DNA of 34,640 bases from positions 1 through 34,640 of the forward strand of contig CAYFGZ010000023.1 in NCBI GenBank assembly GCA_964342575.1, written 5' to 3'. Made by a program: the position numbers and the translations under genes. Every line of letters begins with the position of its first letter. Positions within the stretch are counted from its first letter, which is position 1. Under the pieces are notes generated by a model. It made no database searches and was not told where the DNA came from. It saw nothing but the letters and a program-made list of their open reading frames with translations. Of this stretch, positions 17,087 to 26,034 are shown piece after piece. The DNA comes from GCA-002701455 sp964342575. GTDB lineage: Bacteria > Pseudomonadota > Alphaproteobacteria > Thalassobaculales > Thalassobaculaceae.

Positions 17087-18163
17087 TTAAACTTTAAATC
17101 CTGGTGCTATTTCCGTTGCAAATCGTGTCATACTCACCTTTCTTAGTTCGGCGGGCCATCCTTCGCGCGCACAATTTAATATAAAATGATTAAACCCCAT
17201 GTCCCTATACTCTTCTAATTTTTCTGAAATCGTTTTTGGGCAACCAATTAATTGATTGTCAAGGAAACCATCCAGAGTCGCAGGATCAGCCATCTTCCTT
17301 AAATTGCCAAAGGTTTTTGAAAACTGAGTGTATCCTTCTATATCCTTCCAATGATCAGCATCCGCTTCATAATGATCTGCCTGCAATTCGAAAAATTTTG
17401 CCATATATCCACGGGCCGTCTCTCGGGCTTCATCATCGGTATCAGCCACCACACAATTTGTGGAGATAGGACGATCGCCAGAAACGTTCAAGCCGATCTC
17501 ATCAGCTCTTTCTTGCCACCCCGATATAACTTTTTTTAACATATGGGGCGGAAATTGTGTGTTTAAAAGAATAGGCATACCCATATCCGCATTTCCAGCC
17601 GCACTTTCTCGACTTCCTACAGCTCCATAGAAAAAAATCCTCTCCCTATTAGGGGTGGGCCTTAACATGACCCGTCTACCAATTTTGTAGTGCCTACCGC
17701 TATGCTCAATAGCTACTCCTGATAACCCCTTATTAATAATCTCCATGGATTCGCGAAATCTATCTTTTGCCGAGGCCATTTCAATATCATACGCATCATA
17801 CTCAATTTTAGCGGTTCCCCTTCCAAAGGCTAGATGCAACTCTCCAGTGCAAAAGTGACTCAGCATAGAAATTTCTTCTGCAAGCCTTAGTGGGTTGTAC
17901 CATGGCGCGACAATAACGCATGAACCTAATGACAAGCCAGGAAATGCGGCCGCCAGGTGAGCCATCACAACAATGGGACTAGGCGTTGGAAAGTAATCTG
18001 TAAAATGATGTTCTAGCACCCAGGCGCAATCGTACCCCAATTCGTATCCTAACCTACAATCATCAAGCATTTGATTATAACGTGAGCCATCATCACCGCC
18101 ATCTGCAGCCGTTGATGCTGCTACTGCTGTAAAGCCGAATTTCAATCTGCCAATGGTGGTCAT
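17087..18163 (-). CDS. LLM-class flavin-dependent oxidoreductase
   Basis: A 358-residue luciferase-like monooxygenase, larger than the neighbour at 15280 and of another subgroup. It shows CAWVLEHHFTDYFPTPSPIV near residues 46-65, the LGSCVIVAPWYNPLRLAEE strand-helix, FGRGTAKIEYDAY, and an insertion carrying HYKIGRRVMLRPTP. Family members use reduced FMN and oxygen to oxidise aliphatic or cyclic substrates. GGAGGT ten bases before the ATG gives a strong ribosome site. It opens the leftward five-gene unit (LLM, crotonase, LLM, VOC, racemase-like) and is divergent from the GAF gene. No flavin reductase is in the window. Confidence 0.87.
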   Translation of the reverse strand: MTTIGRLKFGFTAVAASTAADGGDDGSRYNQMLDDCRLGYELGYDCAWVLEHHFTDYFPTPSPIVVMAHLAAAFPGLSLGSCVIVAPWYNPLRLAEEISMLSHFCTGELHLAFGRGTAKIEYDAYDIEMASAKDRFRESMEIINKGLSGVAIEHSGRHYKIGRRVMLRPTPNRERIFFYGAVGSRESAAGNADMGMPILLNTQFPPHMLKKVISGWQERADEIGLNVSGDRPISTNCVVADTDDEARETARGYMAKFFELQADHYEADADHWKDIEGYTQFSKTFGNLRKMADPATLDGFLDNQLIGCPKTISEKLEEYRDMGFNHFILNCAREGWPAELRKVSMTRFATEIAPGFKV

Positions 18164-18336
18164 AGCTTGTAATACCTCCGGATACCGTTTGCAGCGAGGG
18201 CCTTAGCTTTAGCCATTGTATAAGCGTCTAATTATTAAAATACTAATGACCCAGAGTCTGACATATATCTGATCCAGTAATAAAAAAATGCCATATAAAA
18301 TTAATTTCCGATTGCTCTTTAGTCTTAATGTGCGTC

Positions 18337-18362
18337 AACTAGGCTGAGGTAATAGCCCAGTT
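18337..18362. repeat. imperfect inverted repeat upstream of the GAF gene
   Basis: AACTAGGCT (18337-18345), eight bases, then AGCCCAGTT (18354-18362): arms match at eight of nine positions. It lies 29 bases upstream of the GAF gene start, in the region shared with the divergent LLM gene. It could be an operator or a leader hairpin; there is no T-run, so it is not a terminator. Confidence 0.35.
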
Positions 18363-18391
18363 AGCAATCCGTTAGAGCATGAGGCAATCAA

Positions 18392-18994
18392 ATGAACCAA
18401 CGCACACTCCCACATCATAGTAACACCTGGCACGTGTGTTTAACCACGCTAAATGATATTTTGGTCTCGAGGTGGCAGGAAGATAACATAGAAACGGTTC
18501 TTCGAAAATTTAGTTCCCTGGCTTTAACAATGCTTGGAGATCCTGATGCGCAAAAAAGACCAGGTGCTCTTAAGACCGGAGAGCATCAATTTTCAGTAGC
18601 AGGATTCTTTATGCATTTGCCAAAAGAAAGGGCTAGTATCTTAGTCGCGGAAGACGGTTTTCCCAAAGAACAACATCGACTCCGTATACCCGACGATCTC
18701 GGCCATCCTGGTTGGGTGGTCAAAAATCAGAAGCCATTACTATTAGCAAATACAGATGAACATTCGGACTTTAAACAGATACTTAAAACAGCGCGAATGG
18801 GATCCGCAATGTACACCCCACTTGTTCAAGAAGGAAACTTTGTTGGCCAATTTATTACCGCATCACAAGCCAGACACACCTACGGCCCTGACGATCATAT
18901 TTTGCAGCAAACAATAGCAAACTGTGCCGCACTAATATATTCTATCTCGACCGAAGCTACCTTACTTGGGGAAAGTGGCACATTAAAGTTGTAG
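18392..18994 (+). CDS. single GAF-domain protein
   Basis: A 200-residue soluble protein with one GAF domain over about residues 20-190. Evidence is the helix LTTLNDILVS, the RIPDDLGHPGWVVKNQKPLLL segment, typical of the GAF GxxG-V turn, then MGSAMYTPLVQEGNFVGQFIT and a C-terminal helix DDHILQQTIANCAALI. No kinase, GGDEF, helix-turn-helix or other output domain is attached, so it likely works as a free sensor or protein partner. GAGG lies seven bases upstream of the ATG. It stands alone on its strand, divergent from the LLM unit and convergent with the next crotonase, so it may sense an intermediate of the island, though this is inference. Confidence 0.75.
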   Translation: MNQRTLPHHSNTWHVCLTTLNDILVSRWQEDNIETVLRKFSSLALTMLGDPDAQKRPGALKTGEHQFSVAGFFMHLPKERASILVAEDGFPKEQHRLRIPDDLGHPGWVVKNQKPLLLANTDEHSDFKQILKTARMGSAMYTPLVQEGNFVGQFITASQARHTYGPDDHILQQTIANCAALIYSISTEATLLGESGTLKL

Positions 18995-19065
18995 GTCCTA
19001 AGAGAGCATTTTTGAGTAGTTCGGCACACCCGATCTTAAACTCACTTATTCTATTTAATAGGGGA

Positions 19066-19854
19066 TTACATGCCTTTGAAACTAGGCTTACGCTTATTAA
19101 GGAAGGCATCCAAACCTTCTCTACCGTCAATTGAACCAGCCATTGAAGCTATCAACTTGGATTCCTCTTCCAGCTGATTTTCGAGTGACTGGTCGAAGGT
19201 TCTGGACAACAAATACTTGACTGCGCCATATGCCTTTGTTGGTCCATTGGCTAATTGCTTGCCTAACTTCTCGGCTTCCCCCTGAAGTTTTTCATCTTCC
19301 GCGATGAATGTCACTAACCCCCATTCTTGAGCTTCTTCAGATGTTAATAATCGATTGGTATACATCAATTCCTGGGCGCGCCGAAGCCCGACCACTCGCG
19401 GCAGATAATACGAAGAGCTTCCATCGGGTGACAGACCGGCATTCGTATACGCCATCACAAATTTGGCAGAGCGTGCAGCAAAAACTATATCGCCAAACAG
19501 CGCCATGCTAAACCCACCGCCCGCCGCCATTCCATTAACCGCTATTATCACTGGGATCTTGCAATTATGAAAACGCTGTATCCCCTGATGTAGAACAGCC
19601 GTCAACTCAATTAAAGTCGATTCAATCTGTTCCATCTCAGTTGCAAAAAATTTTAGATCCCCACCGAAACTGTACATTGGTCCTGCCGCCGAAATCAGTA
19701 TGCACCTAACTTCTGGGTCAGTCGTTGATTTAATAGCAACATCCATAAACTCGTGTGCGAACTTCCTATTGATTGAATTACCGGCTTCGGGCCTATTGAA
19801 TATAATCCTAGCTAACCCGTCTTCTAAGTTGTATTGAATTGTCTCATAACTCAT
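19066..19854 (-). CDS. enoyl-CoA hydratase/isomerase family protein (PaaG-like active site)
   Basis: A 262-residue crotonase. The two oxyanion-hole segments are SFGGDLKFF and MAAGGGFSMALFGD. In place of the hydratase PE-glutamate it has AYTNAGLSPDGSSSYYLPR, an arrangement seen in isomerase-type members such as PaaG, where an aspartate in the PDG stretch is the acid/base; water addition is thus less likely. GGAG lies six bases before the ATG. It is 18 bases upstream of the aminopeptidase start's far side (the aminopeptidase stop is at 19873), so the two genes may be cotranscribed. It is separated from the main island unit by the GAF gene. Confidence 0.85.
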   Translation of the reverse strand: MSYETIQYNLEDGLARIIFNRPEAGNSINRKFAHEFMDVAIKSTTDPEVRCILISAAGPMYSFGGDLKFFATEMEQIESTLIELTAVLHQGIQRFHNCKIPVIIAVNGMAAGGGFSMALFGDIVFAARSAKFVMAYTNAGLSPDGSSSYYLPRVVGLRRAQELMYTNRLLTSEEAQEWGLVTFIAEDEKLQGEAEKLGKQLANGPTKAYGAVKYLLSRTFDQSLENQLEEESKLIASMAGSIDGREGLDAFLNKRKPSFKGM

Positions 19855-19872
19855 TCATCTCTCCAAATATTC

Positions 19873-21921
19873 CTATTTAATTTCTGTCGTTGCATTAAGT
19901 AACCATTCGCCGTCGCTTTTATTCAACAAAGGAGTCAATTGTCTCCGAACACGCAAATGATATGCATTCAGCCATCTAATTTCGTCGTCAGTCATGAGCG
20001 ACCTGATGATCATCGTTGTATCAAAGGGGACTAGAGTAATTGTCTCAAAACTTAGCATATCACGAGTGTTATTTAACCTTTCCTCGGTTTGCACAACTAC
20101 CAGATTTTCCAACCTAATGCCATATGCGCCCTCAGCATAAAAGCCGGGCTCATTCGAAATAATCATACCCGGCCGCAGCTCAACAGTACTCGTCGTTTTA
20201 GAAATTCGTTGCGGACCTTCGTGCACTCCTAAATACGATCCCACTCCATGGCCAGTACCATGATCATAGTCTGCACCTATATTCCACAATGCAACGCGAG
20301 CTAAGCTGTCGAGTTGAGAACCGGTGGTGCCACGCGGAAACTTACTAGTAGCAATGGCAATGTGCCCCTTCAATACTCGCGTGAAATAATCTCTTGCCTT
20401 ATCTCCCGGATTTCCAACCGCTATGGTTCTGGTTATATCTGTTGTTCCATCCAAATATTGCGCGCCCGAGTCAACCAAATAAAGGTCGTTCAGTCTAATA
20501 ACGCGATTGCTGTCTTTTGTTACTCGGTAATGAATAATTGCCCCATTTGGGCCTGAGCCCGAAATTGTATCAAAGCTAAGGTCCTTGAATAAGTTGTCCT
20601 CCGAACGGAAAGATTTTAATTTCTCAGCGACACTCATTTCATCTAAGTTTTCGCTTTTCGCGTTTTCGGAGAACCAATTAAGAAATCTTACAAAAGCTGC
20701 TCCATCTCTAATATGAGCAGCGCGTGCGCCAGCCAATTCCGTTTTGTTTTTAAGTGCTTTTGGTATAAGAATAGGGTCCTCTCCCGGGGAGATAATACCG
20801 GAACTAGATTGTATTCTTTCTTTTACCCAATAAGGCGATGACTTTGGGTCTATTCTAATTTTCTTTCCCCTGGCAACCAATTCATCCAATGTTGAACCGA
20901 ACTGTCTAACGGGAAGAATTGATACCAAATTTCCCAAATGCTTGCGGGTTCCCTCGTTAACTTTACGTTCATCGACAAAGAGTTGTACTGTCTCATTACA
21001 GTCTAAAATCATGAACGAGAGTGGAAGTGGCGTACGGGGAACATCTGAGCCACGTATATTTAATACCCAGGCGATCGATTCAGGAGAGGTAACCACCAAA
21101 GCATCTTCGCCTGACTCCAACAACTTTTTATTTATGCGACTTACTTTTGTTGAAGATAACTCCCCTGAGTAAGAGTTTGGATGAGCAAAAATAGGACCTA
21201 AAGATGTCGGCGGTCGGTTGTCCCATATGGCGTCAATTGGGTTACGGGGCAATGCAACTAAATGACCGTTTTTCGGTTCTAATTTTTTAGTGAAATTTTC
21301 AATTTCATGACTAGTGTGAAGCCAAGGATCAAAGCCAATTTTGTCGTGTTTCCCGATAGATTTTTCAAGCCATTGGATGGGAGAAATATCCGCCAAATTA
21401 AAAATTTCAAAACAGGTTTGATCTACCTGTCTTTGAATTTGAAGTTTATATCGGCCATCTGTAAAAATAGCGGCACTCTTTAATAGAATAATTGCAAACC
21501 CAGCCGACCCATCAAACCCCGTCAGCCAACGCAGTCGTTCCGAGCATTTTGGCAGATACTCCCCTTGATATTCATCGGCTCTGGGTAGTAAAAATCCATT
21601 CAGACTGAGTTCAGCTAGTTCTCTTCTTAGTTTATTTATTCGATTTTCTTTTGAACCCGATTTTTCGGAGTCGTTTTGATCTATCGCTCGAATTCTGCGA
21701 ATTTCCATTAGTTGGAAAACCAGATCTTCATCCATCTTGCAATCAACCATGTCCAACCAGCTGTTATCATCTTGAGGCAAGGCCGAAGCATTAACTCCGT
21801 CAATAATGGCAATTAACTCAGGGATAGATATCAAAGCCCCTGCCTCCTGCAGAAGCTGATGAACTCGTTCAATCGCGAAAACGGGACTATCATTATTTCT
21901 AATTGACGACAATTTGACCAT
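19873..21921 (-). CDS. Xaa-Pro aminopeptidase (aminopeptidase P, family M24B) with N-terminal extension
   Basis: A 682-residue metallopeptidase that removes an N-terminal residue preceding proline. After an extra region of about 95 residues come two creatinase-like N-terminal domains (about 97-390) and the pita-bread catalytic domain (about 395-620). All five metal ligands are visible: Asp484 (VDSG), Asp495 (TTDITRT), His558 (HGTGHGVG), Glu591 (NEPGFY) and Glu605 (RLENL); His567 (VHEGP) is a supporting active-site residue. The usual length is about 600, so the extension is unusual; an internal Met at residue 72 would give a normal-length protein. The long frame is favoured by AGG four bases before the ATG and by ordered helical content. 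It lies downstream of prmA on the same strand. Confidence 0.9.
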   Translation of the reverse strand: MVKLSSIRNNDSPVFAIERVHQLLQEAGALISIPELIAIIDGVNASALPQDDNSWLDMVDCKMDEDLVFQLMEIRRIRAIDQNDSEKSGSKENRINKLRRELAELSLNGFLLPRADEYQGEYLPKCSERLRWLTGFDGSAGFAIILLKSAAIFTDGRYKLQIQRQVDQTCFEIFNLADISPIQWLEKSIGKHDKIGFDPWLHTSHEIENFTKKLEPKNGHLVALPRNPIDAIWDNRPPTSLGPIFAHPNSYSGELSSTKVSRINKKLLESGEDALVVTSPESIAWVLNIRGSDVPRTPLPLSFMILDCNETVQLFVDERKVNEGTRKHLGNLVSILPVRQFGSTLDELVARGKKIRIDPKSSPYWVKERIQSSSGIISPGEDPILIPKALKNKTELAGARAAHIRDGAAFVRFLNWFSENAKSENLDEMSVAEKLKSFRSEDNLFKDLSFDTISGSGPNGAIIHYRVTKDSNRVIRLNDLYLVDSGAQYLDGTTDITRTIAVGNPGDKARDYFTRVLKGHIAIATSKFPRGTTGSQLDSLARVALWNIGADYDHGTGHGVGSYLGVHEGPQRISKTTSTVELRPGMIISNEPGFYAEGAYGIRLENLVVVQTEERLNNTRDMLSFETITLVPFDTTMIIRSLMTDDEIRWLNAYHLRVRRQLTPLLNKSDGEWLLNATTEIK

Positions 21922-22008
21922 CCAACCTAATATTTCTAATATAAATACACGGCAAGTTCCATCTCCGCTATAATGCGAAAATTTTTAAACACTCATCAGT
22001 TTATAGAG

Positions 22009-22890
22009 TTAAATAAATTTATAGCGAAGTACAAGCGTAGTCCAATCAGATATTTGGCGGCGAGCAAAAGCATTAAATCCAAGCGAATTATATACTCCGA
22101 GCACCTCTCTCTCCTGCGAGGATAAGAGTCCACTAAGTACCACAAATCCTCCTACCCTCAACCAACGTCCAGTTTTTGGAGCCATTTGGATTAGCGGGCC
22201 TGCCAGAATATTTGCCGTTATTATGTCAAATTTTTTACTCCCAGCTGGCTCTTTCATAGGAAACCCTTCACTCCTATAACAGTAGATGCGCTGAGCTACA
22301 CGATTTAATTTTGCATTCTCTTGGGTTGTTTTCACTGCATCTGAATCAATATCTAAAGCCACGATGGCTGTGTTGCGCCACAAACGAGCCGCCGCTATCG
22401 ACAAAACTCCCGAACCACAACCGATGTCTAGGATTTTTTTGGGCTTGAAAAATTGATCCAAATGCAGCAGGGCTCGCAGGCAGCCCTCTGTGCTTGCGTG
22501 GGTTCCTGAACCAAACGCTCTTCCCGCCTCTAATTCGAGATTTAACGCACTATTCGGCGCCAATGGACGATTATGCGAGCCATGGATTGTAAACCTCCCA
22601 TATCTTATTTTTGGGAAAGACAGCCTATTTTCCGCCACCCAATCACGTGCTGGTAACTCCCTAAAATCATATTCCAGCGGCCTACATCCCAATTGGTTGG
22701 AAAAATCACTCAATGTTTTCTTGATATCATCAACATTAGGCAGACCATCGATCAAACCATGTATTTCCCAAATGTTTGTGTCACCAACTTTAAACAAGGA
22801 GAGAGCGTCCATATATGGTTCTATATACTCTTCGATCAGCGGTACATAATCTTCAGAAATCTTTAGATGGAATTCCCAAATTCCAGTCAT
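22009..22890 (-). CDS. prmA: ribosomal protein L11 methyltransferase
   Basis: A 293-residue SAM-dependent methyltransferase that trimethylates ribosomal protein L11. The N-terminal substrate-recognition part (about 1-110) includes RDWVAENRLSFPKIRYG; the catalytic domain has the family-specific FGSGTHASTEGCLRAL, the SAM motif LDIGCGSGVLSIAAARL, ALDIDSDAV and the NILAGPLI catalytic-loop motif. Length and motif order are normal. Its start overlaps the stop of the helicase gene as ATGA, indicating translational coupling, and aminopeptidase P follows after 87 bases. Confidence 0.93.
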   Translation of the reverse strand: MTGIWEFHLKISEDYVPLIEEYIEPYMDALSLFKVGDTNIWEIHGLIDGLPNVDDIKKTLSDFSNQLGCRPLEYDFRELPARDWVAENRLSFPKIRYGRFTIHGSHNRPLAPNSALNLELEAGRAFGSGTHASTEGCLRALLHLDQFFKPKKILDIGCGSGVLSIAAARLWRNTAIVALDIDSDAVKTTQENAKLNRVAQRIYCYRSEGFPMKEPAGSKKFDIITANILAGPLIQMAPKTGRWLRVGGFVVLSGLLSSQEREVLGVYNSLGFNAFARRQISDWTTLVLRYKFI

Positions 22891-25196
22891 AAGCGTGAGA
22901 CAAACTTGGAAAAAACTTTTTTACCACCCGCTTTATCAAAAGCGACATCAAGCTTGTCTCCGTCGACTCGATTAATGGTTCCCATACCAAATTTCTGATG
23001 AAACACCCTATCTCCTGGCGAGTATTCGACATAATCTTCGGCTGCAGCTAAGGAGGAGCGCCCCTCGATCACTTTATACTTTTCTCTATCTTTTGAGCGT
23101 CTACGTTTACCACCGACGCCCCAAGCTCTTGGAGTTATATCCCTTTCTGTATTGCTATTGTACCCACGAAAACCCTCCACCATGTCTAATGTATATCCCT
23201 CCGTGGATACACCCATCTCGTCGAAGTACTCCATCTGGTTCTCGGGTATTTCAGATACAAACCGAGAAGGGATGGAACTTTGCCAATTTCCATATATTCT
23301 TCTGTTAGCGGCAAAGCTAATCTCAATGGTATCGCGAGCTCGAGTTAATCCAACGTATGCCAGCCGTCTTTCCTCTTCTAGGCCTTTATTGCCGCTTTCA
23401 TCTAAAGAGCGTTGGTTCGGAAAAACTCCTTCTTCCCATCCTGGAAGAAAAACTTTGTCGAACTCCAAACCTTTTGCCGCGTGAAGTGTCATAAGGCTGA
23501 TTAGCTCTGCTTTATCCGATTCAGCGTTCTCCATAACCAAACTAATATGTTCTAAAAATTCGTTTAAGTTTTCAAATTCTTCTAATGCACCCATTAGTTC
23601 CGTCAGGTTATCCAAACGACCCGGGGCTTCTGGAGCTTTGTCTTTTATCAGCATCTCCGTGTAACCAGATTCGTCCAAAACTACGCCCGCTACTTCTACA
23701 TGGTCGTGACCCTCTAACATCGCTCGCCACCGCCTAAAATCGTCTAGCAAGTTCGAAAGGCTTTTCCGTGTTGGAGCACGAAGTTCGTCGGTTGTAATTA
23801 TTTTTTCAATAGCCGCCCATAGAGAAATCGTCTCAACTCTTGCTAGATGATGTATTGATTGAATGGAAGCTATACCTATCCCACGTTTAGGCTTGTTAAG
23901 TATCCGTTCCAATGCCAGATCATCGTTGGGCTGATAAATTACCCTCAGATAGGCAATTGCATCGCGAATTTCCATGCGTTCATAAAACCTCGCGCCTCCA
24001 ACCACCTGATATGGTACCCCCAACGTCAAGAATCTCTCTTCAAATTCCCTCGTCTGAAAACTAGCACGCACCAGTATAGCCATGTCATTTAACGACGTGC
24101 CCTTGCGATGATAAACCTCAACCTGTTCAGCCACGACCCTCGCCTCCGCCTCCCCATCCCATAGGCTTCGGACAATCAATTTTTCCCCGTCGTTTCCTTC
24201 TGTCCATAGAGTTTTTCCTAACCTATCCTGGTTGTGTGAAATTAGTTCAGAAGCCGCTGCCAGTACTCGCGAAGTGGATCTATAGTTTTGCTCAAGCCGA
24301 ATTACTGTCGCCCCTGAAAAATCTCTCTCAAATTTTAGAATATTTCCGACTTCCGCGCCGCGCCAACCATAAATAGATTGATCATCATCCCCAACACAGC
24401 AAATATTTTGCCGACCTTGAGCAAGCAAGCGGAGCCACAAATACTGGGCCACGTTAGTATCTTGATATTCATCTACCAATATATGTGTAAAACGTTTTTG
24501 ATAGTCACTCAAAATATCTTGGTTTTTTTGGAATAATGTAAGGCAATGTAGCAAAAGATCCCCGAAGTCAGTAGCGTTGAGTACGATGAGTCGTCTTTGA
24601 TATTGACTATAAATTTCGCGTAATTTAATTGACGCATACTCTTTACACTCATCGTCACTCACTTTATCAGGCGTCAACCCTCGGTCTTTCCATCGTTGAA
24701 TCACTCCCAGAAGAAGTCTCGCTGGCCATTTTTTTTCATCTATTCCTTCGGCTTGGATTAGTTGTTTCAGAAGTCGAACTTGGTCATCAGCATCCAAAAT
24801 TGTAAAGTTTGGTTTTAATTGAACTAATTCAGCATGGCGTCGAAGGATTCGGGCACCAAGTGAATGAAACGTTCCAAGCCAAACTTGCTCTGCCATAGGT
24901 CCAATCATTTCAGTCACACGATTCCGCATTTCACGCGCGGCTTTATTCGTAAAAGTAACCGCCAATATAGACCAAGGTCGGGCAGCTCCATGCGCTATCA
25001 GATACGCTAGACGAGTTGTTAGAACTCGGGTTTTTCCAGTACCGGCACCAGCCAAAACTAATACCGGACCATCAACGGCTTCTACAGCTTCCAGTTGTCT
25101 TGAATTCAAACCACGCAAATAATTCGGAAAAGTTTCTTCTTCCGGGTGGAGAAGCGGTTGATCCGTTCTATTATTCTTAGCATCTAAGTCTGACAT
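22887..25196 (-). CDS. UvrD/PcrA-type superfamily 1 DNA helicase
   Basis: A 769-residue 3'-5' DNA helicase for repair and replication restart. Motif I is AGAGTGKT (about 49-56), motif Ia VTFTNKAAREM, motif II VDEYQDTN (about 241-248), motif III GDDDQSIYGWRGA, motif IV with LEQNYRST, motif V TLHAAKGLEFDKVF and motif VI ERRLAYVGLTRA. The C-terminal 50 residues (YSPGDRVFHQKFGMGTI onward) form the Tudor-like domain that in PcrA and UvrD contacts RNA polymerase. No alphaproteobacterial LexA box (GTTC-N7-GTTC) is visible upstream. It leads a unit with prmA, overlapping by four bases. uvrD and pcrA naming cannot be separated with confidence. Confidence 0.93.
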   Translation of the reverse strand: MSDLDAKNNRTDQPLLHPEEETFPNYLRGLNSRQLEAVEAVDGPVLVLAGAGTGKTRVLTTRLAYLIAHGAARPWSILAVTFTNKAAREMRNRVTEMIGPMAEQVWLGTFHSLGARILRRHAELVQLKPNFTILDADDQVRLLKQLIQAEGIDEKKWPARLLLGVIQRWKDRGLTPDKVSDDECKEYASIKLREIYSQYQRRLIVLNATDFGDLLLHCLTLFQKNQDILSDYQKRFTHILVDEYQDTNVAQYLWLRLLAQGRQNICCVGDDDQSIYGWRGAEVGNILKFERDFSGATVIRLEQNYRSTSRVLAAASELISHNQDRLGKTLWTEGNDGEKLIVRSLWDGEAEARVVAEQVEVYHRKGTSLNDMAILVRASFQTREFEERFLTLGVPYQVVGGARFYERMEIRDAIAYLRVIYQPNDDLALERILNKPKRGIGIASIQSIHHLARVETISLWAAIEKIITTDELRAPTRKSLSNLLDDFRRWRAMLEGHDHVEVAGVVLDESGYTEMLIKDKAPEAPGRLDNLTELMGALEEFENLNEFLEHISLVMENAESDKAELISLMTLHAAKGLEFDKVFLPGWEEGVFPNQRSLDESGNKGLEEERRLAYVGLTRARDTIEISFAANRRIYGNWQSSIPSRFVSEIPENQMEYFDEMGVSTEGYTLDMVEGFRGYNSNTERDITPRAWGVGGKRRRSKDREKYKVIEGRSSLAAAEDYVEYSPGDRVFHQKFGMGTINRVDGDKLDVAFDKAGGKKVFSKFVSRL

Positions 25197-25517
25197 GTTG
25201 TTAGGTCGCTTTTAATCTATCGATACCAATTCAATGCTAGGTCCCAAATATTTCTTCGTCATTATTGTAATATTAGTAACTGAGTCGCCGGAGATTTCAT
25301 ACTAGCAACTGACCCAGTGTTCTTCTTCCCGCAACTATTCTAGGCGCCTGACAGTTTATACAAACGTGTTTTCAATTTTCCCAACAAATACACACCCACT
25401 TCATAAAAAAAGATTGGAAGCTGGTTCTATAATACTATGTAATTTAATAAGATGTATTAACATGCTCTATATTGCCGCAAATATAGAAGCATCCCCAATA
25501 TCAAGAGGTCAATCAAT
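25197..25517. other. 321-base divergent intergenic region
   Basis: Between the helicase and GNAT genes. It holds a perfect TATAAT at 25428-25433 on the plus strand, 85 bases before the GNAT start and lacking a -35, and a direct repeat TAG(T/C)AACTGA at 25274-25283 and 25303-25312, 29 bases apart. I find no tRNA, small gene, terminator or LexA box here. Confidence 0.5.
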
Positions 25518-25991
25518 ATGAAAATACGGGTGCACCCTGCAACGATTGAGGACTGCGACATACTTCATGCTTTCATCGAGGAACTCGCTAGGTCTCTCAA
25601 TCTCAGTCATAAGATGCAAAGCCATCCCGACGATCTGCGCCGAGATGGCTTTGGTCGCGAACCAAAATTTAAGGCAATTATAGCTTCATCCGTCAACCAA
25701 CCCGTTGGGATAGCTCTTTACTTTTTCACCTATAGTAGCTGGGCTGCACGTAGTGTGTTGAACCTTCACGACATCATAGTATCAAAAGAATTTAGGGGCA
25801 AAGGGGTTGGAAGGCATTTAATCGCTTACCTTGCTATTAAAGCAAAGCAAGAAGAGTGCTGTCGGATAGATCTAGAAGTCCGGTCTTACAATCAAGCTCG
25901 TAAATTCTATGAAAAGTTGGGTTTCTCGCAAGATACTAGTAATTTAATTTACGAAATTGATCAAAACCAATTCGATATTCTGTCCCAGTAA
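25518..25991 (+). CDS. GNAT-family N-acetyltransferase (diamine/SSAT-like)
   Basis: A 157-residue acetyl-CoA-dependent N-acetyltransferase. The acetyl-CoA loop is FRGKGVGRHL (motif R-x-x-G-x-G/A) near residues 94-103, preceded by the LHDIIVS strand and followed by the C-terminal NQARKFYEKLGF motif. The stretch ALYFFTYSSWAARSVL before it resembles the spermidine/thialysine acetyltransferase group, which suggests an amine substrate. AGAGG lies about ten bases before the ATG. It is followed by the BASS-type carrier after 43 bases on the same strand, so the two may be cotranscribed. Confidence 0.83.
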   Translation: MKIRVHPATIEDCDILHAFIEELARSLNLSHKMQSHPDDLRRDGFGREPKFKAIIASSVNQPVGIALYFFTYSSWAARSVLNLHDIIVSKEFRGKGVGRHLIAYLAIKAKQEECCRIDLEVRSYNQARKFYEKLGFSQDTSNLIYEIDQNQFDILSQ

Positions 25992-26034
25992 GAAAATACC
26001 TGTTGGGTTGACTATAGTTTCAATGTAACAAACT

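Noticed and set aside
25197..25517. LexA box in the helicase promoter
   Set aside because: A GTTC at about 25319 is not followed by a second GTTC at the N7 spacing used in Alphaproteobacteria.
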